From Pantoea sp. Ap-967 (GTDB lineage Bacteria; Pseudomonadota; Gammaproteobacteria; Pseudomonadales; Pseudomonadaceae), in contig NZ_VWXK01000038.1 of assembly GCF_011752565.1 (NCBI RefSeq), positions 1 to 55,918 on the forward strand: DNA of 55,918 nt. The letters are read 5' to 3'. The first letter of the stretch is position 1. Every line of letters begins with the position of its first letter. The position numbers were made by a program, and so were the translations under genes. Under the pieces are notes generated by a model. It was not told the origin of the DNA. It made no database searches and worked only from the letters and a program-made list of their open reading frames with translations. This document shows positions 31,798-40,567 of this stretch, piece by piece.

Positions 31798-33228
31798 ATG
31801 CAGGATCAAAAAAGCTTTGCGGCTATATCCGATCGCGAGCAGGGCCTGAAAAGGCATCTCACACCTGGCCAAATGAGCATGATCGCCATTGGCGGCGCTA
31901 TTGGTACCGGGTTGTTCATGGGGAGTGGCTACGCCATCAGTTTTGCCGGCCCCGGGGTCTTGATCAGCTATGGGATCGGCGCGGTGATCGCCCTGCTTCT
32001 CATGGGATGCCTGGCGGAAATGACCATTGCTCATCCGACTTCTGGTTCATTCGGCGCGTACGCCGAGTTCTACTTGAGCCCCCTGGCTGGATTCCTCGTC
32101 AGGTATTCCTACTGGGCCGCAATCGTGCTGGCGATTGGGACAGAGGTCACCGCGATTGCGATGTACATGAAGTACTGGTTCGCCGATGTTCCAGGGTGGG
32201 TTTGGATCATCTCGTTCTCGGGTCTGCTGGTCTTGACCAATGCGATCAGCGTGAAGGCCTTTGGGCATTTCGAGTACCTCTTCTCAGCAGTAAAAATCGC
32301 GGCAATTCTGGCCTTCATCCTGCTTGGTGCCTGGTTAGTCTTCGGGGGCAGCAATGCCGAGTATGGTTTCCATCACTATGTCGATCATGGCGGCTTCCTT
32401 CCCCGAGGATGGAGTGGCGTATGGGTCGCCTTGATTGTCGCCATCTTCAGTTATCTGAGCATCGAGACGATTGCCGTGGCTGCCGGCGAAGCAGAGGAGC
32501 CGAAGAGGGCAGTCAAGCATGCCTTCCGTGTGACCATGGCTCGGCTGCTTTTCTTCTACATCATCACGCTGGCACTGATCCTGGCGATGACTCCGTGGGA
32601 CGTCGCTGCGCAAGGAACTGAGAGCCCATTTGTGTTGGTGATGAACAAGCTCGGCATTCCAGCCGCCACGGGAACGATCAACTTTGTGATCCTGGTGGCT
32701 GCGTTGTCTGCGATGAATAGCCAGCTGTATACGGCCACCCGGATGATGTTCAGCCTGTCCAGAGCAGGCTATGCACCGAAGAAGCTCGGGGAGCTGAACA
32801 AGCGTGGCGTTCCTATGAACGCACTGCTCATTTCATGTGCCGGTATTGCAGTAGCCACTTCGATTTACCTTATGTTCCCAGGCCAGTCGTTCATGCTGAT
32901 GATGTCGATCGCCATCTTCGGTGCGATCTTCACCTGGATGATGATTTTTATCACCCACCTGAGCTTCCGCCGATATCAAGTAAAGCACGGCATCAAACTC
33001 GATTTTAAAATGTGGGGCTACCCATGGGGGACCTTGGTCGGTGCTGGATTGACTTTTTCCATCTTGGTGACCACTGCTTTTGTACCGCGTTTCAATATGA
33101 CACTTACCTTCGGGCTGCCCTTCTTGCTGGTTCTGACAGTTTGTTACCGAGTCTTCTTGCGTACGCGAACTAGAAAAGGTGAGGGCGGCGCGGTGGTCAG
33201 CGAGACAGCCGCTCACGTGAGCCAATAA
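31798..33228 (+). CDS. AroP/AAT-type amino acid permease (tryptophan or kynurenine)
   Basis: 476 aa with twelve membrane helices. The amino acid transporter (AAT) family start is LTPGQMSMIAIGGAIGTGLF with MGSGYAISFAGP, and it has the central FSYLSIETIAVAAGEAEEP. It lies between kynU and kynA, so aromatic amino acids (tryptophan, kynurenine) are the likely substrates, imported across the inner membrane. Gaps are 91 bp to kynU and 51 bp to kynA. Confidence 0.88.
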   Translation: MQDQKSFAAISDREQGLKRHLTPGQMSMIAIGGAIGTGLFMGSGYAISFAGPGVLISYGIGAVIALLLMGCLAEMTIAHPTSGSFGAYAEFYLSPLAGFLVRYSYWAAIVLAIGTEVTAIAMYMKYWFADVPGWVWIISFSGLLVLTNAISVKAFGHFEYLFSAVKIAAILAFILLGAWLVFGGSNAEYGFHHYVDHGGFLPRGWSGVWVALIVAIFSYLSIETIAVAAGEAEEPKRAVKHAFRVTMARLLFFYIITLALILAMTPWDVAAQGTESPFVLVMNKLGIPAATGTINFVILVAALSAMNSQLYTATRMMFSLSRAGYAPKKLGELNKRGVPMNALLISCAGIAVATSIYLMFPGQSFMLMMSIAIFGAIFTWMMIFITHLSFRRYQVKHGIKLDFKMWGYPWGTLVGAGLTFSILVTTAFVPRFNMTLTFGLPFLLVLTVCYRVFLRTRTRKGEGGAVVSETAAHVSQ

Positions 33229-33279
33229 GCCTGGTTGTATGTTTATTATTAGTTGAAAAATCAATGTTTGAGGTGATGT

Positions 33280-34134
33280 ATGAGTCAGTGTCCGTTTAGT
33301 GCCTCATCCGAGTCGGGTGAGTGGCACAATGCCCAGCTGAATTTTTCCGATAGCATGAGCTATGGGGATTACTTGGGGTTAGATAAAATTCTTACCGCTC
33401 AACATCCGCTGTCCGACAACCACAACGAGTTGTTGTTCATCATCCAACACCAAGCGTCCGAGCTGTGGATGAATCTCATGCTGCATGAGCTCAGAGCAGC
33501 GCGTGAGAAGGTCAAGCAGGAAGAGTTTCAGCCTGCTTTCAAAATGCTGGCGAGGGTGTCTCGCATCTTTGACCAACTGGTTCAAGCCTGGACTGTACTG
33601 GCCACCATGACTCCAAGTGAATATGCCGAATTTCGAGAGTCCCTGGGGCAATCGTCGGGTTTCCAGTCTTATCAGTATCGTGAGATCGAGTTTATCCTCG
33701 GCAATAAAAGCACCCCGCTGATGAAGCCCCATGCGCATCGCCGTGAGCTTATGAGCAAGCTCGAAATTGAGCTGCAGTCACCTTCGCTGTACGACGAAGC
33801 TGTCAAGGCCATGGCTCGCCAAGGACTGGAAATTGACGCGGATCGATTGAATCTGGTCAGTGATAAACCAACCGAGTACAACGTCTCGGTCGAGAATGCC
33901 TGGCGAGCAGTCTATGAAGATCCCAAGCGCTATTGGGATCTCTACCAGTTGGCCGAGAAATTCATTGACCTTGAGGACTCCCTTCGCCAATGGCGTTTCC
34001 GCCATGTCACAACGGTTGAGCGAATCATCGGATTCAAAACAGGTACCGGCGGCACCGAAGGAGTCGGCTATCTGCGAAAAATGCTGGATAAGGAGCTGTT
34101 CCCTGAGCTATGGCGCCTTCGTACCAACATGTAA
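33280..34134 (+). CDS. kynA: Tryptophan 2,3-dioxygenase
   Basis: 284 aa, heme enzyme of normal length. It has MSYGDYLGLDKIL, HNELLFIIQHQASELWMNLM (substrate-contacting region), FQSYQYREIEFILGNKS and the C-terminal WRFRHVTTVERIIGFKTGTG with the heme-ligand histidine. It opens the indole ring of L-tryptophan to N-formylkynurenine, the first step of the route whose later steps are encoded on both sides. It is the last gene of the kyn set and is followed by an intrinsic terminator. Confidence 0.95.
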   Translation: MSQCPFSASSESGEWHNAQLNFSDSMSYGDYLGLDKILTAQHPLSDNHNELLFIIQHQASELWMNLMLHELRAAREKVKQEEFQPAFKMLARVSRIFDQLVQAWTVLATMTPSEYAEFRESLGQSSGFQSYQYREIEFILGNKSTPLMKPHAHRRELMSKLEIELQSPSLYDEAVKAMARQGLEIDADRLNLVSDKPTEYNVSVENAWRAVYEDPKRYWDLYQLAEKFIDLEDSLRQWRFRHVTTVERIIGFKTGTGGTEGVGYLRKMLDKELFPELWRLRTNM

Positions 34135-34153
34135 GTCATAGCATCCGGTAATG

Positions 34154-34179
34154 TGCCCGCCTTTTGCGGGCATTTTTTT
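34154..34179 (+). terminator. Intrinsic terminator after kynA
   Basis: TGCCCGC, loop CTTTT, GCGGGCA, then seven T residues. It lies 20 nt after the stop. Confidence 0.92.
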
Positions 34180-34427
34180 GGCCGCTTCTTGTGCTCAGCT
34201 ACCGACGATTTGAATAATATTTCAATTTTCTGCGATCAGCTCGCAAGAAATTTCAATTTCAATGTGTTTGTTAGCAAATAAACAAGATAATTCGACTGTT
34301 TTTAGAGCATCATTCAACCACCTTGGAGACCTGCGCTGGTGACCACGGCGAGAGCTGTCGGTATGAAGCGTTGGGTGCCTTGAAGCCTCTGGTATGGGGG
34401 TTTGAGTACTCAAATATGGATGGTGTT

Positions 34428-34652
34428 ATGCGTAAGATGAAGAAAGCTGTTGTTGTGATGCTGGTGTCAATCGGTTTATCGAATGCATGCGTTTGTTTGG
34501 CGGAAAATGCCAAAAACGACTTGGGCTATAACCAGCCGTGGCCTACCCCGCGCTTCATTTGGAAGGACGGTAAGCTTCTGCCAAATCCTGAGCTACAGCA
34601 TGAAGATGAAAATCAAAAAGAAGAAGAAGCTTCGCAGGAAAAAAAGGGCTGA
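34428..34652 (+). CDS. Small exported hypothetical protein
   Basis: 74 aa from ATG 34428 (ATG 34416 in frame is an alternative). It starts MRKMKKAVVVMLVSIGLSNA, a clear signal peptide probably cleaved before EN. The mature part is short, polar and Glu/Lys-rich at the end, with a YNQPWPTPRFIWKDGKLLPN core. The core resembles small periplasmic proteins of unknown function in Pseudomonas. It lies between kynA and antR; no role in tryptophan catabolism is evident. Confidence 0.6.
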   Translation: MRKMKKAVVVMLVSIGLSNACVCLAENAKNDLGYNQPWPTPRFIWKDGKLLPNPELQHEDENQKEEEASQEKKG

Positions 34653-34740
34653 TTTTCTAATTTGGTTTTGCCTGTGCTCCTTTGGGCGTTTGGCCAGCTT
34701 CCATAGAAGAGGTTGGCCTTTTTACAGCTGCAGCCCTGTG

Positions 34741-35736
34741 TCATCGCCTACTTTTAAAACTATGCTTTGCCAGCGTTTCGCTGGGTACCTCGTTGAACAG
34801 CTTGCGATAGTCGGCTGAGAATCGCCCTAGGTGAGAAAATCCCCAAGCAGTTGCAATCTCCGCGATATTTCGATGGTCTTGGCTAAGTAGGATGTCGCGC
34901 CTTACCCCGAGCAATCGGAATTGCTTGAGATAAGCCATTGGTGAAGTTCCAATATATTTTTTGAAGCTTTCGAAAAGCTTGTACTTGGGTACGGCGGCAA
35001 CGAGTTCAATATCTTCCAGGCAGATGTCATTCGTGGCATTGAGCTCTATGAATTCCTTTGCCTTCAATACGTAGTTTGGGAGGTGCTGGCTCAGCTCTTT
35101 GTCAATTTCGGGCGTATAGCTATTGGGTTGAGATATCAGCAAGCAGCGAACAAGAAATTCCGAGTAGTTCAGCGCGACACCTGGATGCCCCAGCAGGCCA
35201 TCGTCACTGTCCATCTCCCGGAGCGCATTTTTTACCATGCGCCACCAAGACCCTGTTTTCCCTTCGACTGCGTTCATCATTGGGAGAAACTCAACTGGGG
35301 AATGGACTGGCTTTTTGATGATGGTTTCAAGAACGCTGCGGACAGTGTCAACAGGTATGGCTATTTGCAATTTTCGGCAATTTCCATCAATTGTGAGATG
35401 CTGTTCCCCGGTCGGGCCGAGAATGATTCCAGAGTCGGGAGTTGAGTGGACAGTCGAGCCCCGCACGTGCAAATCTTGAAATCCCTCATCCGGCAAGCTG
35501 AGGCTATAGCTGTTGAGGGCATTCTCTCCTCTGATGTCTATCACCGCTTCAGTGCCATATTCGATGTGCCCGATCGTCAGGCTCTCCAGTCTTCTGCCCT
35601 GGTGCCTGAACCTCACATGGGCAGGCTTATCTACCCGCAGCATGTGGGGCCCGCAGATGGCGCTCATCCACGCCTGTGCCTCAGCAAGATCATGTATTTC
35701 GGTACGGACAGGCTTGCGCAGGGTATTGACCGGCAT
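34741..35736 (-). CDS. antR: AraC-family regulator, AntR-like
   Basis: 331 aa, with an AraC C-terminal DNA-binding domain (about residues 230-325): LEDIELVAAVPKYKLFESFK with SPMAYLKQFRLLGVRRDILL, and the second helix-turn-helix IAEIATAWGFSHLGRFSADY. The N-terminal half is an effector domain of the AraC/XylS ligand-binding type. ATG 35736 has GAGG 8 nt upstream; the preceding in-frame codons lack support. It is divergent from antABC, as AntR of Pseudomonas is, and presumably activates antABC (and perhaps catBCA) with anthranilate. Confidence 0.88.
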   Translation of the reverse strand: MPVNTLRKPVRTEIHDLAEAQAWMSAICGPHMLRVDKPAHVRFRHQGRRLESLTIGHIEYGTEAVIDIRGENALNSYSLSLPDEGFQDLHVRGSTVHSTPDSGIILGPTGEQHLTIDGNCRKLQIAIPVDTVRSVLETIIKKPVHSPVEFLPMMNAVEGKTGSWWRMVKNALREMDSDDGLLGHPGVALNYSEFLVRCLLISQPNSYTPEIDKELSQHLPNYVLKAKEFIELNATNDICLEDIELVAAVPKYKLFESFKKYIGTSPMAYLKQFRLLGVRRDILLSQDHRNIAEIATAWGFSHLGRFSADYRKLFNEVPSETLAKHSFKSRR

Positions 35737-36125
35737 CACGAATACCTCGGCTATTGTTATTGGCTTATTAATAAGCAAAGTTCGTTCCAGCAACGGGACA
35801 TAATTATCTGGATAGACGATCGCAATAAATCGGATAGAGCTCGGTAGGTTGGCGGATTTCCCTCGATCTAAAAGTGATTTTCAGCAGAAATTCCTAACTT
35901 TCCAGTTATGCCATTGGGGTGGGAATGAGCATTGTGGCTGCACGGCAGTAACGTGTTACCAACCGAAACAAACTCTGAATAATGATAATCATTGGCATCT
36001 TGTTTTTTCACGTTCACAGGATGTGGATTATGATCGTTGAATATGTGGATAGACCGCTGCTGAGATGATTCTTTTAAATGGAGGCACACCTACAACAATG
36101 CCTAATGGCCAGAGGTCTTGCCGCG
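35737..36125. other. antR-antA divergent control region, 389 bp
   Basis: No gene is seen. It contains the Fur-box-like sequence at 35978-35996 and AT-rich segments suitable for promoters. Confidence 0.6.
35978..35996. promoter_or_regulatory. Fur-box-like sequence upstream of antA
   Basis: AATAATGATAATCATTGGC matches 16 of 19 positions of the Fur consensus GATAATGATAATCATTATC, including the perfect AATGATAATCATT core. It is 129 bp before antA and 241 bp before antR. The match suggests iron control of the iron-consuming anthranilate dioxygenase or its regulator. Confidence 0.65.
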
Positions 36126-37529
36126 ATGTCCTCCTACCGAACCGCAGAACAGTGGACGAGCTTTGTAGAAAGCTGCATCGATTTTCGTCCAGTAGAGGGT
36201 ATTTTTCGAATTGCCCGAGACATGTTCACTGAGCCTGAGCTCTATGACTTGGAAATGGAGCTGATCTTCGAAAAGAACTGGATCTACGCCTGCCATGAGA
36301 GTGAGTTGCCCAACAAACATGACTTCGTAACGATGCGAGCTGGGCGGCAGCCGCTGATTATCACCAGAGATGGTGAAGGAAATCTGAACGCGCTGATCAA
36401 CGCCTGCCAGCATCGTGGCACTACGCTGACACGTGTGATGAAGGGCAATCAGTCCACGTTTACTTGCCCCTTCCATGCTTGGTGTTACAAGAGTGATGGC
36501 CGCCTTGTAAAGGTGAAGGCGCCTGGGGAGTATCCTGAAGGGTTCGACAAAGCAACCCGTGGCCTGAAGAAAGCCCGCATCCAAAGCTACAAAGGGTTCG
36601 TATTCGTAAGCCTTGACAATGACGGAAAGGACTCTCTGGAAGATTACCTCGGTGACGCCAAGGTGTTCTTCGACATGATGGTCGCACAATCGCCTACTGG
36701 GGAGCTTGAAGTTCTACCAGGTAAGTCGGCGTATACCTATGAAGGTAACTGGAAGCTGCAGAATGAGAACGGGCTTGATGGTTACCATGTGAGTACGGTG
36801 CATTACAACTACGTGGCAACCGTTCAGCATCGTCAGCAGGTAAACTCTGCCAAGGGTGTTATGGCAAGCGACACGCTTGATTATTCGAAGCTTGGCGCCG
36901 GAGATAAAGAAACAGACGATGGCTGGTTTGCTTTCGAAAATGGCCATACCGTGCTGTTCAGCGATATGCCGAACCCCAGTGTAAGGCCAGGTTACGCATC
37001 CATTATGCCAAGGCTCACTCAAGAGTATGGCAAGGACAAAGCTGAATGGATGATGCACCGACTTCGTAACTTGAACGTTTATCCAAGTATGTTCTTCTTG
37101 GATCAAATTAGCTCTCAGCTTCGTATCATCAGACCGTTGGCTTGGAATAAAACTGAAATTCACAGCTTCTGCCTGGGTGTGAAAGGTGAGTCCGACGCAG
37201 ATCGGGAGAACAGGATCCGCCAGTTCGAAGACTTCTTCAATGTCTCAGGTATGGGCACGCCGGATGATCTGGTGGAGTTCAAAGAAGCCCAGCGAGGCTT
37301 CCAGGCCCGTCTGGAGCGTTGGAACGATATCTCCCGAGGGTGCGATCGCTGGGAAAAAGGCACTACCAGCAGTGCGAAAATCCTGGGCATTCAGCCCGCG
37401 ATGACGGGTGTCGAGTTCACCCACGAAGGCCTCTATGTCAATCAGCATTCCAATTGGGCGAAGTTCCTGCTTCGCGGGTTGGAACAGAAGAAGCATGCCG
37501 AATCACAACTGATTGCCCGTGAGGTTTGA
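36126..37529 (+). CDS. antA: Anthranilate 1,2-dioxygenase large subunit
   Basis: 467 aa, alpha subunit of a Rieske dioxygenase. Cluster ligands are in CQHRGTTLTR (near residue 95) and CPFHAW (near 115). The mononuclear iron histidines are in NGLDGYHVSTVHYNY. The N-terminal start MSSYRTAEQWTSFVE is typical of AntA. ATG 36126 has AGAGG 9 nt upstream; upstream in-frame codons do not fit the family. With AntB and AntC it converts anthranilate to catechol, CO2 and ammonia. Confidence 0.93.
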   Translation: MSSYRTAEQWTSFVESCIDFRPVEGIFRIARDMFTEPELYDLEMELIFEKNWIYACHESELPNKHDFVTMRAGRQPLIITRDGEGNLNALINACQHRGTTLTRVMKGNQSTFTCPFHAWCYKSDGRLVKVKAPGEYPEGFDKATRGLKKARIQSYKGFVFVSLDNDGKDSLEDYLGDAKVFFDMMVAQSPTGELEVLPGKSAYTYEGNWKLQNENGLDGYHVSTVHYNYVATVQHRQQVNSAKGVMASDTLDYSKLGAGDKETDDGWFAFENGHTVLFSDMPNPSVRPGYASIMPRLTQEYGKDKAEWMMHRLRNLNVYPSMFFLDQISSQLRIIRPLAWNKTEIHSFCLGVKGESDADRENRIRQFEDFFNVSGMGTPDDLVEFKEAQRGFQARLERWNDISRGCDRWEKGTTSSAKILGIQPAMTGVEFTHEGLYVNQHSNWAKFLLRGLEQKKHAESQLIAREV

Positions 37530-37530
37530 G

Positions 37531-38022
37531 ATGAACAGTGAACTTCAGTACGAGATTGAAAAATTCTTCTATCGAAAGTCCGCGCTGTGTGATACCCAGT
37601 CCTGGGACGAATACATTGATCTGTTCACCGAGGATAGCGAGTTCCACCTGCCTCAGTGGGATTCGGAGCATGTGTACACCACGGATCCGAAGAAAGGCAT
37701 GTCGCTCATCTACTACGCCAACCGTGGTGGTCTGGAAGATCGCGTGTTCCGTATCAGAACAGGAAAGGCGGCTTCGACCATCCCGATGCCCAGAACCCTG
37801 CACATGGTCAGCAATATCCAGATCGAAGCCGTGGAGGGCGGGGATCTGAGCGTCAGCTTGAATTGGTTGACGCTTTACCATCGGCTTCAGATTTCAGAGC
37901 AATTCTTTGGGCGGGCTGATTATCGCCTGCGCAAAGTCAATGGTCAGTGGAAGATCGCCAGGAAGTTTACCGTCCTGCTGAACGATACCATCAATTCGGT
38001 ATTGGATTTCTACCATCTCTGA
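37531..38022 (+). CDS. antB: Anthranilate 1,2-dioxygenase small subunit
   Basis: 163 aa, beta subunit of ring-hydroxylating dioxygenases (cystatin-like fold). ELQYEIEKFFYRKSALCDTQ and the WDEYIDLFTEDSEFHLPQWD stretch are characteristic. It begins immediately after the antA stop (ATG 37531, one base between), and GAGG upstream sits inside antA, so it is translationally coupled. It has a structural role in the hexameric oxygenase. Confidence 0.93.
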   Translation: MNSELQYEIEKFFYRKSALCDTQSWDEYIDLFTEDSEFHLPQWDSEHVYTTDPKKGMSLIYYANRGGLEDRVFRIRTGKAASTIPMPRTLHMVSNIQIEAVEGGDLSVSLNWLTLYHRLQISEQFFGRADYRLRKVNGQWKIARKFTVLLNDTINSVLDFYHL

Positions 38023-38035
38023 CAGTGGGTCGATC

Positions 38036-39055
38036 ATGCCTCATAAAATTGCACTGAGCTTCGCAGATGGTAAAACATTCTTCTGTGAAACCAATGGTGT
38101 CGAAAGTGTTTTAGATGCCGCTTTGAAAAATGGAATCAAGATACCGCTTGATTGCAGGGAGGGCGTTTGCGGCACCTGCCAAGGTCGGTGTGACTCTGGC
38201 AATTACACCCAGGACTATGTCGATGATGACGCGCTGAGCGCCGACGATCTTGCCCAAGGGAAGGTGCTGACCTGCCAAACGAAGGTCTCGTCAGATGCCG
38301 CGTTCTACTTCGACTTCGATTCGACCCTGTGCTCAGCACCACCGACTCGGCAAATTGAAGGCGTGGTGGTTAAAGTCGACAGAGTCTCTGACACCACGGC
38401 GGTGCTGCACCTGGATGTGTCGTCTGCGGCAGCCATGGTCGATTACCTCCCTGGCCAATACGCCAGGCTTCAGGTGCCGGGGACCGCGAACTGGCGCTCC
38501 TACTCATTCGCCTCCGCACCTGGTAGTACGACCCTCCAGTTCTTGATCCGTATTCTACCCAGCGGCGTGATGAGTGATTACATCCGCGAGCGCTGCGCCG
38601 TAGGTGACTGCGTGATGGTGGAGGCACCGCTTGGGGCGTTCTACCTTCGCAAGGTGAAGAACCCCTTGATCATGGTCGCTGGGGGAACGGGGCTTTCGGC
38701 ATTTCTGGGGATGCTCGACCAGATATCTCAAGCACCTATCGGCCAGGACGTCACGCTTTTCTATGGGGTGCGCAGCGCTGTGGATCTGTGTGAACTGGAT
38801 AGGCTGAACAGCTTCACTGACACCATTCCCGGCTTCGAGTATCACCTTGTTGTCAGCGAACCGGATGCTGAATGGCAAGGCAAATCTGGCTACATAAATC
38901 AGCATCTCTGTGTCGATACTATTTCCAGGACGGAGCACGACATCTATCTCTGTGGGCCACCCCCTATGGTTGAGTCAGTTAAAGAGTGGAGGACTACGCA
39001 CGGGTTGGAACATAGCACGCTCTACTTCGAGAAATTTACCGAAAGCAATACCTAG
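38036..39055 (+). CDS. antC: Anthranilate dioxygenase reductase
   Basis: 339 aa. An N-terminal plant-type [2Fe-2S] ferredoxin (DCREGVCGTCQGRCDSG and later LTCQTK) is followed by an FAD domain (WRSYSFAS) and an NAD domain (VAGGTGLSAFLGMLD). This ferredoxin-first order is that of benzoate and anthranilate dioxygenase reductases (BenC/AntC). It carries electrons from NADH to AntA. It lies 13 bp after antB. Confidence 0.93.
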   Translation: MPHKIALSFADGKTFFCETNGVESVLDAALKNGIKIPLDCREGVCGTCQGRCDSGNYTQDYVDDDALSADDLAQGKVLTCQTKVSSDAAFYFDFDSTLCSAPPTRQIEGVVVKVDRVSDTTAVLHLDVSSAAAMVDYLPGQYARLQVPGTANWRSYSFASAPGSTTLQFLIRILPSGVMSDYIRERCAVGDCVMVEAPLGAFYLRKVKNPLIMVAGGTGLSAFLGMLDQISQAPIGQDVTLFYGVRSAVDLCELDRLNSFTDTIPGFEYHLVVSEPDAEWQGKSGYINQHLCVDTISRTEHDIYLCGPPPMVESVKEWRTTHGLEHSTLYFEKFTESNT

Positions 39056-39110
39056 CGCCCGGCTTTGCAGTCGCTTGGTATCTCATTGAATTCTTAAGAG
39101 AGGAAAAGCT

Positions 39111-40232
39111 ATGAGTAGTCCTGTTGTTCAGCGAGTCGAAGTGTTGATTGTTGACTTGCCAACGATTCGTCCTCACAAACTAGCCATGCGTACGATGAAG
39201 GGTCAAACCCTGGTGTTGCTGAAACTCCATTGTAGCGACGGCGTCGTGGGGATTGGCGAGGCTACAACAATTGGCGGCTTGAGTTATGGTGCCGAGAGTC
39301 CCGAGAGCATCAAAACAAACTTGGAAGCCTGGTTCGCGCCGTTGATCGTTGGGGAAGACGCAACCAATATCAATCGGCTGCTCAAACGTATCAATCAGCA
39401 GGTGAGGGGTAATACCTTCGCCAAGTCCGCTGTTGAAACTGCTCTGCTTGATGCCCAAGGGAAGCGCCTCGATATTTCGGTGGCTGACCTGCTTGGTGGA
39501 CGCGTCAGAGAGGGCTTGGAATGCGCCTGGACACTGGCTAGCGGCGACACTGTACGGGACATCGATGAAGCTGAGCAGATGCTCGACCTTCGCCGACACC
39601 GGCATTTCAAACTGAAAATCGGTGCCAACGACCCTCTCGTGGATATCGCCCATGTGAGCGCGATCAAGCGAGCCTTGGGTGATCGCGCAAGTGTGCGTGT
39701 CGACGTCAACCAAGCCTGGAGCGAAGCCGTCGCCATTCGCGCGAGCCAGATGCTCGCCGATGCAGGCGTCGAGTTGATCGAGCAGCCTCTGCATCGATCT
39801 GACCGTCTGGGGATGGCGCGACTGAGCGCTAAGAGCCCGATTCCACTGATGGCCGACGAAGCTATCGAGTCCGTGGCAGACAGCTTTGCCCTCGCTCAAA
39901 TGGCGGCAGCGCCGATCTTCGCCTTGAAGATTGCAAAAACAGGTGGGCCTAAATCAGTCCTCAAGACCGCAGCCATCGCTGAGGCGGCGGGTATTGCTTT
40001 GTACGGCGGCACAATGCTTGAAGGCACTGTCGGAACTGTCGCATCGGCACAGGCCTTTTCAACGTTCGAGAGTCTGGAGTGGCATACCGAGTTGTTCGGG
40101 CCGCTCTTGCTGACAGAAGACGTTGTAATAAACCCTCTTCAATATCGTGATTTCCAGTTGATCCTGCCAAGTGGTTCCGGCTTGGGCGTGCATCTGGACG
40201 AAGAAAAATTGGCATTCTTCAGTCGAAAATAA
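39111..40232 (+). CDS. catB: Muconate cycloisomerase
   Basis: 373 aa, enolase superfamily, muconate lactonizing subgroup. It has DLPTIRPHKLAMRTM, the catalytic KLKIG (residues near 165-169, K-x-K), metal ligands in RVDVNQAW, ELIEQPL and ADEAIES, and LKIAKTGG. It converts cis,cis-muconate to muconolactone. It starts 55 bp after antC, so antABC and catBCA may be one transcript. The order catB-catC-catA is that of Pseudomonas. Confidence 0.93.
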   Translation: MSSPVVQRVEVLIVDLPTIRPHKLAMRTMKGQTLVLLKLHCSDGVVGIGEATTIGGLSYGAESPESIKTNLEAWFAPLIVGEDATNINRLLKRINQQVRGNTFAKSAVETALLDAQGKRLDISVADLLGGRVREGLECAWTLASGDTVRDIDEAEQMLDLRRHRHFKLKIGANDPLVDIAHVSAIKRALGDRASVRVDVNQAWSEAVAIRASQMLADAGVELIEQPLHRSDRLGMARLSAKSPIPLMADEAIESVADSFALAQMAAAPIFALKIAKTGGPKSVLKTAAIAEAAGIALYGGTMLEGTVGTVASAQAFSTFESLEWHTELFGPLLLTEDVVINPLQYRDFQLILPSGSGLGVHLDEEKLAFFSRK

Positions 40233-40250
40233 ATCCAAGAAGGAGGCGGT

Positions 40251-40541
40251 ATGCTTTTTCATGTTCGTATGTCTGTGAATATACCCCATGATGTGCCTGA
40301 GCACTTTGCCAGTCAACTCAAGGTGGATGAAAAAGAAGTTGCTCAGAAACTGCAGCAAGAAGGTGTATGGCGGCACCTATGGCGCGTGGCTGGGCTCTAC
40401 TCGAATGTGAGTGTGTTTGACGTTCCAGATGCTCAAGTCCTTCATGAAATACTTATCGGCCTCCCGTTGTTCCCGTACATGGACATTGAGGTAACGGCGC
40501 TGTGCCGACATCCTTCGTCTATTCATGCCGATGATAAGTAA
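40251..40541 (+). CDS. catC: Muconolactone isomerase
   Basis: 96 aa, normal length. MLFHVRMSVNIPHDVPEHFA and the core WRVAGLYSNVSVFDVPD followed by LPLFPYMDIEVTALCRHPS are typical of CatC. It isomerises muconolactone to the enol-lactone; the next enzyme (CatD/PcaD hydrolase) is not in the window and is presumably chromosomal. AGGAGG precedes the start. Confidence 0.95.
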   Translation: MLFHVRMSVNIPHDVPEHFASQLKVDEKEVAQKLQQEGVWRHLWRVAGLYSNVSVFDVPDAQVLHEILIGLPLFPYMDIEVTALCRHPSSIHADDK

Positions 40542-40567
40542 GTCACCCTGATAACAGGAGATAAGCA

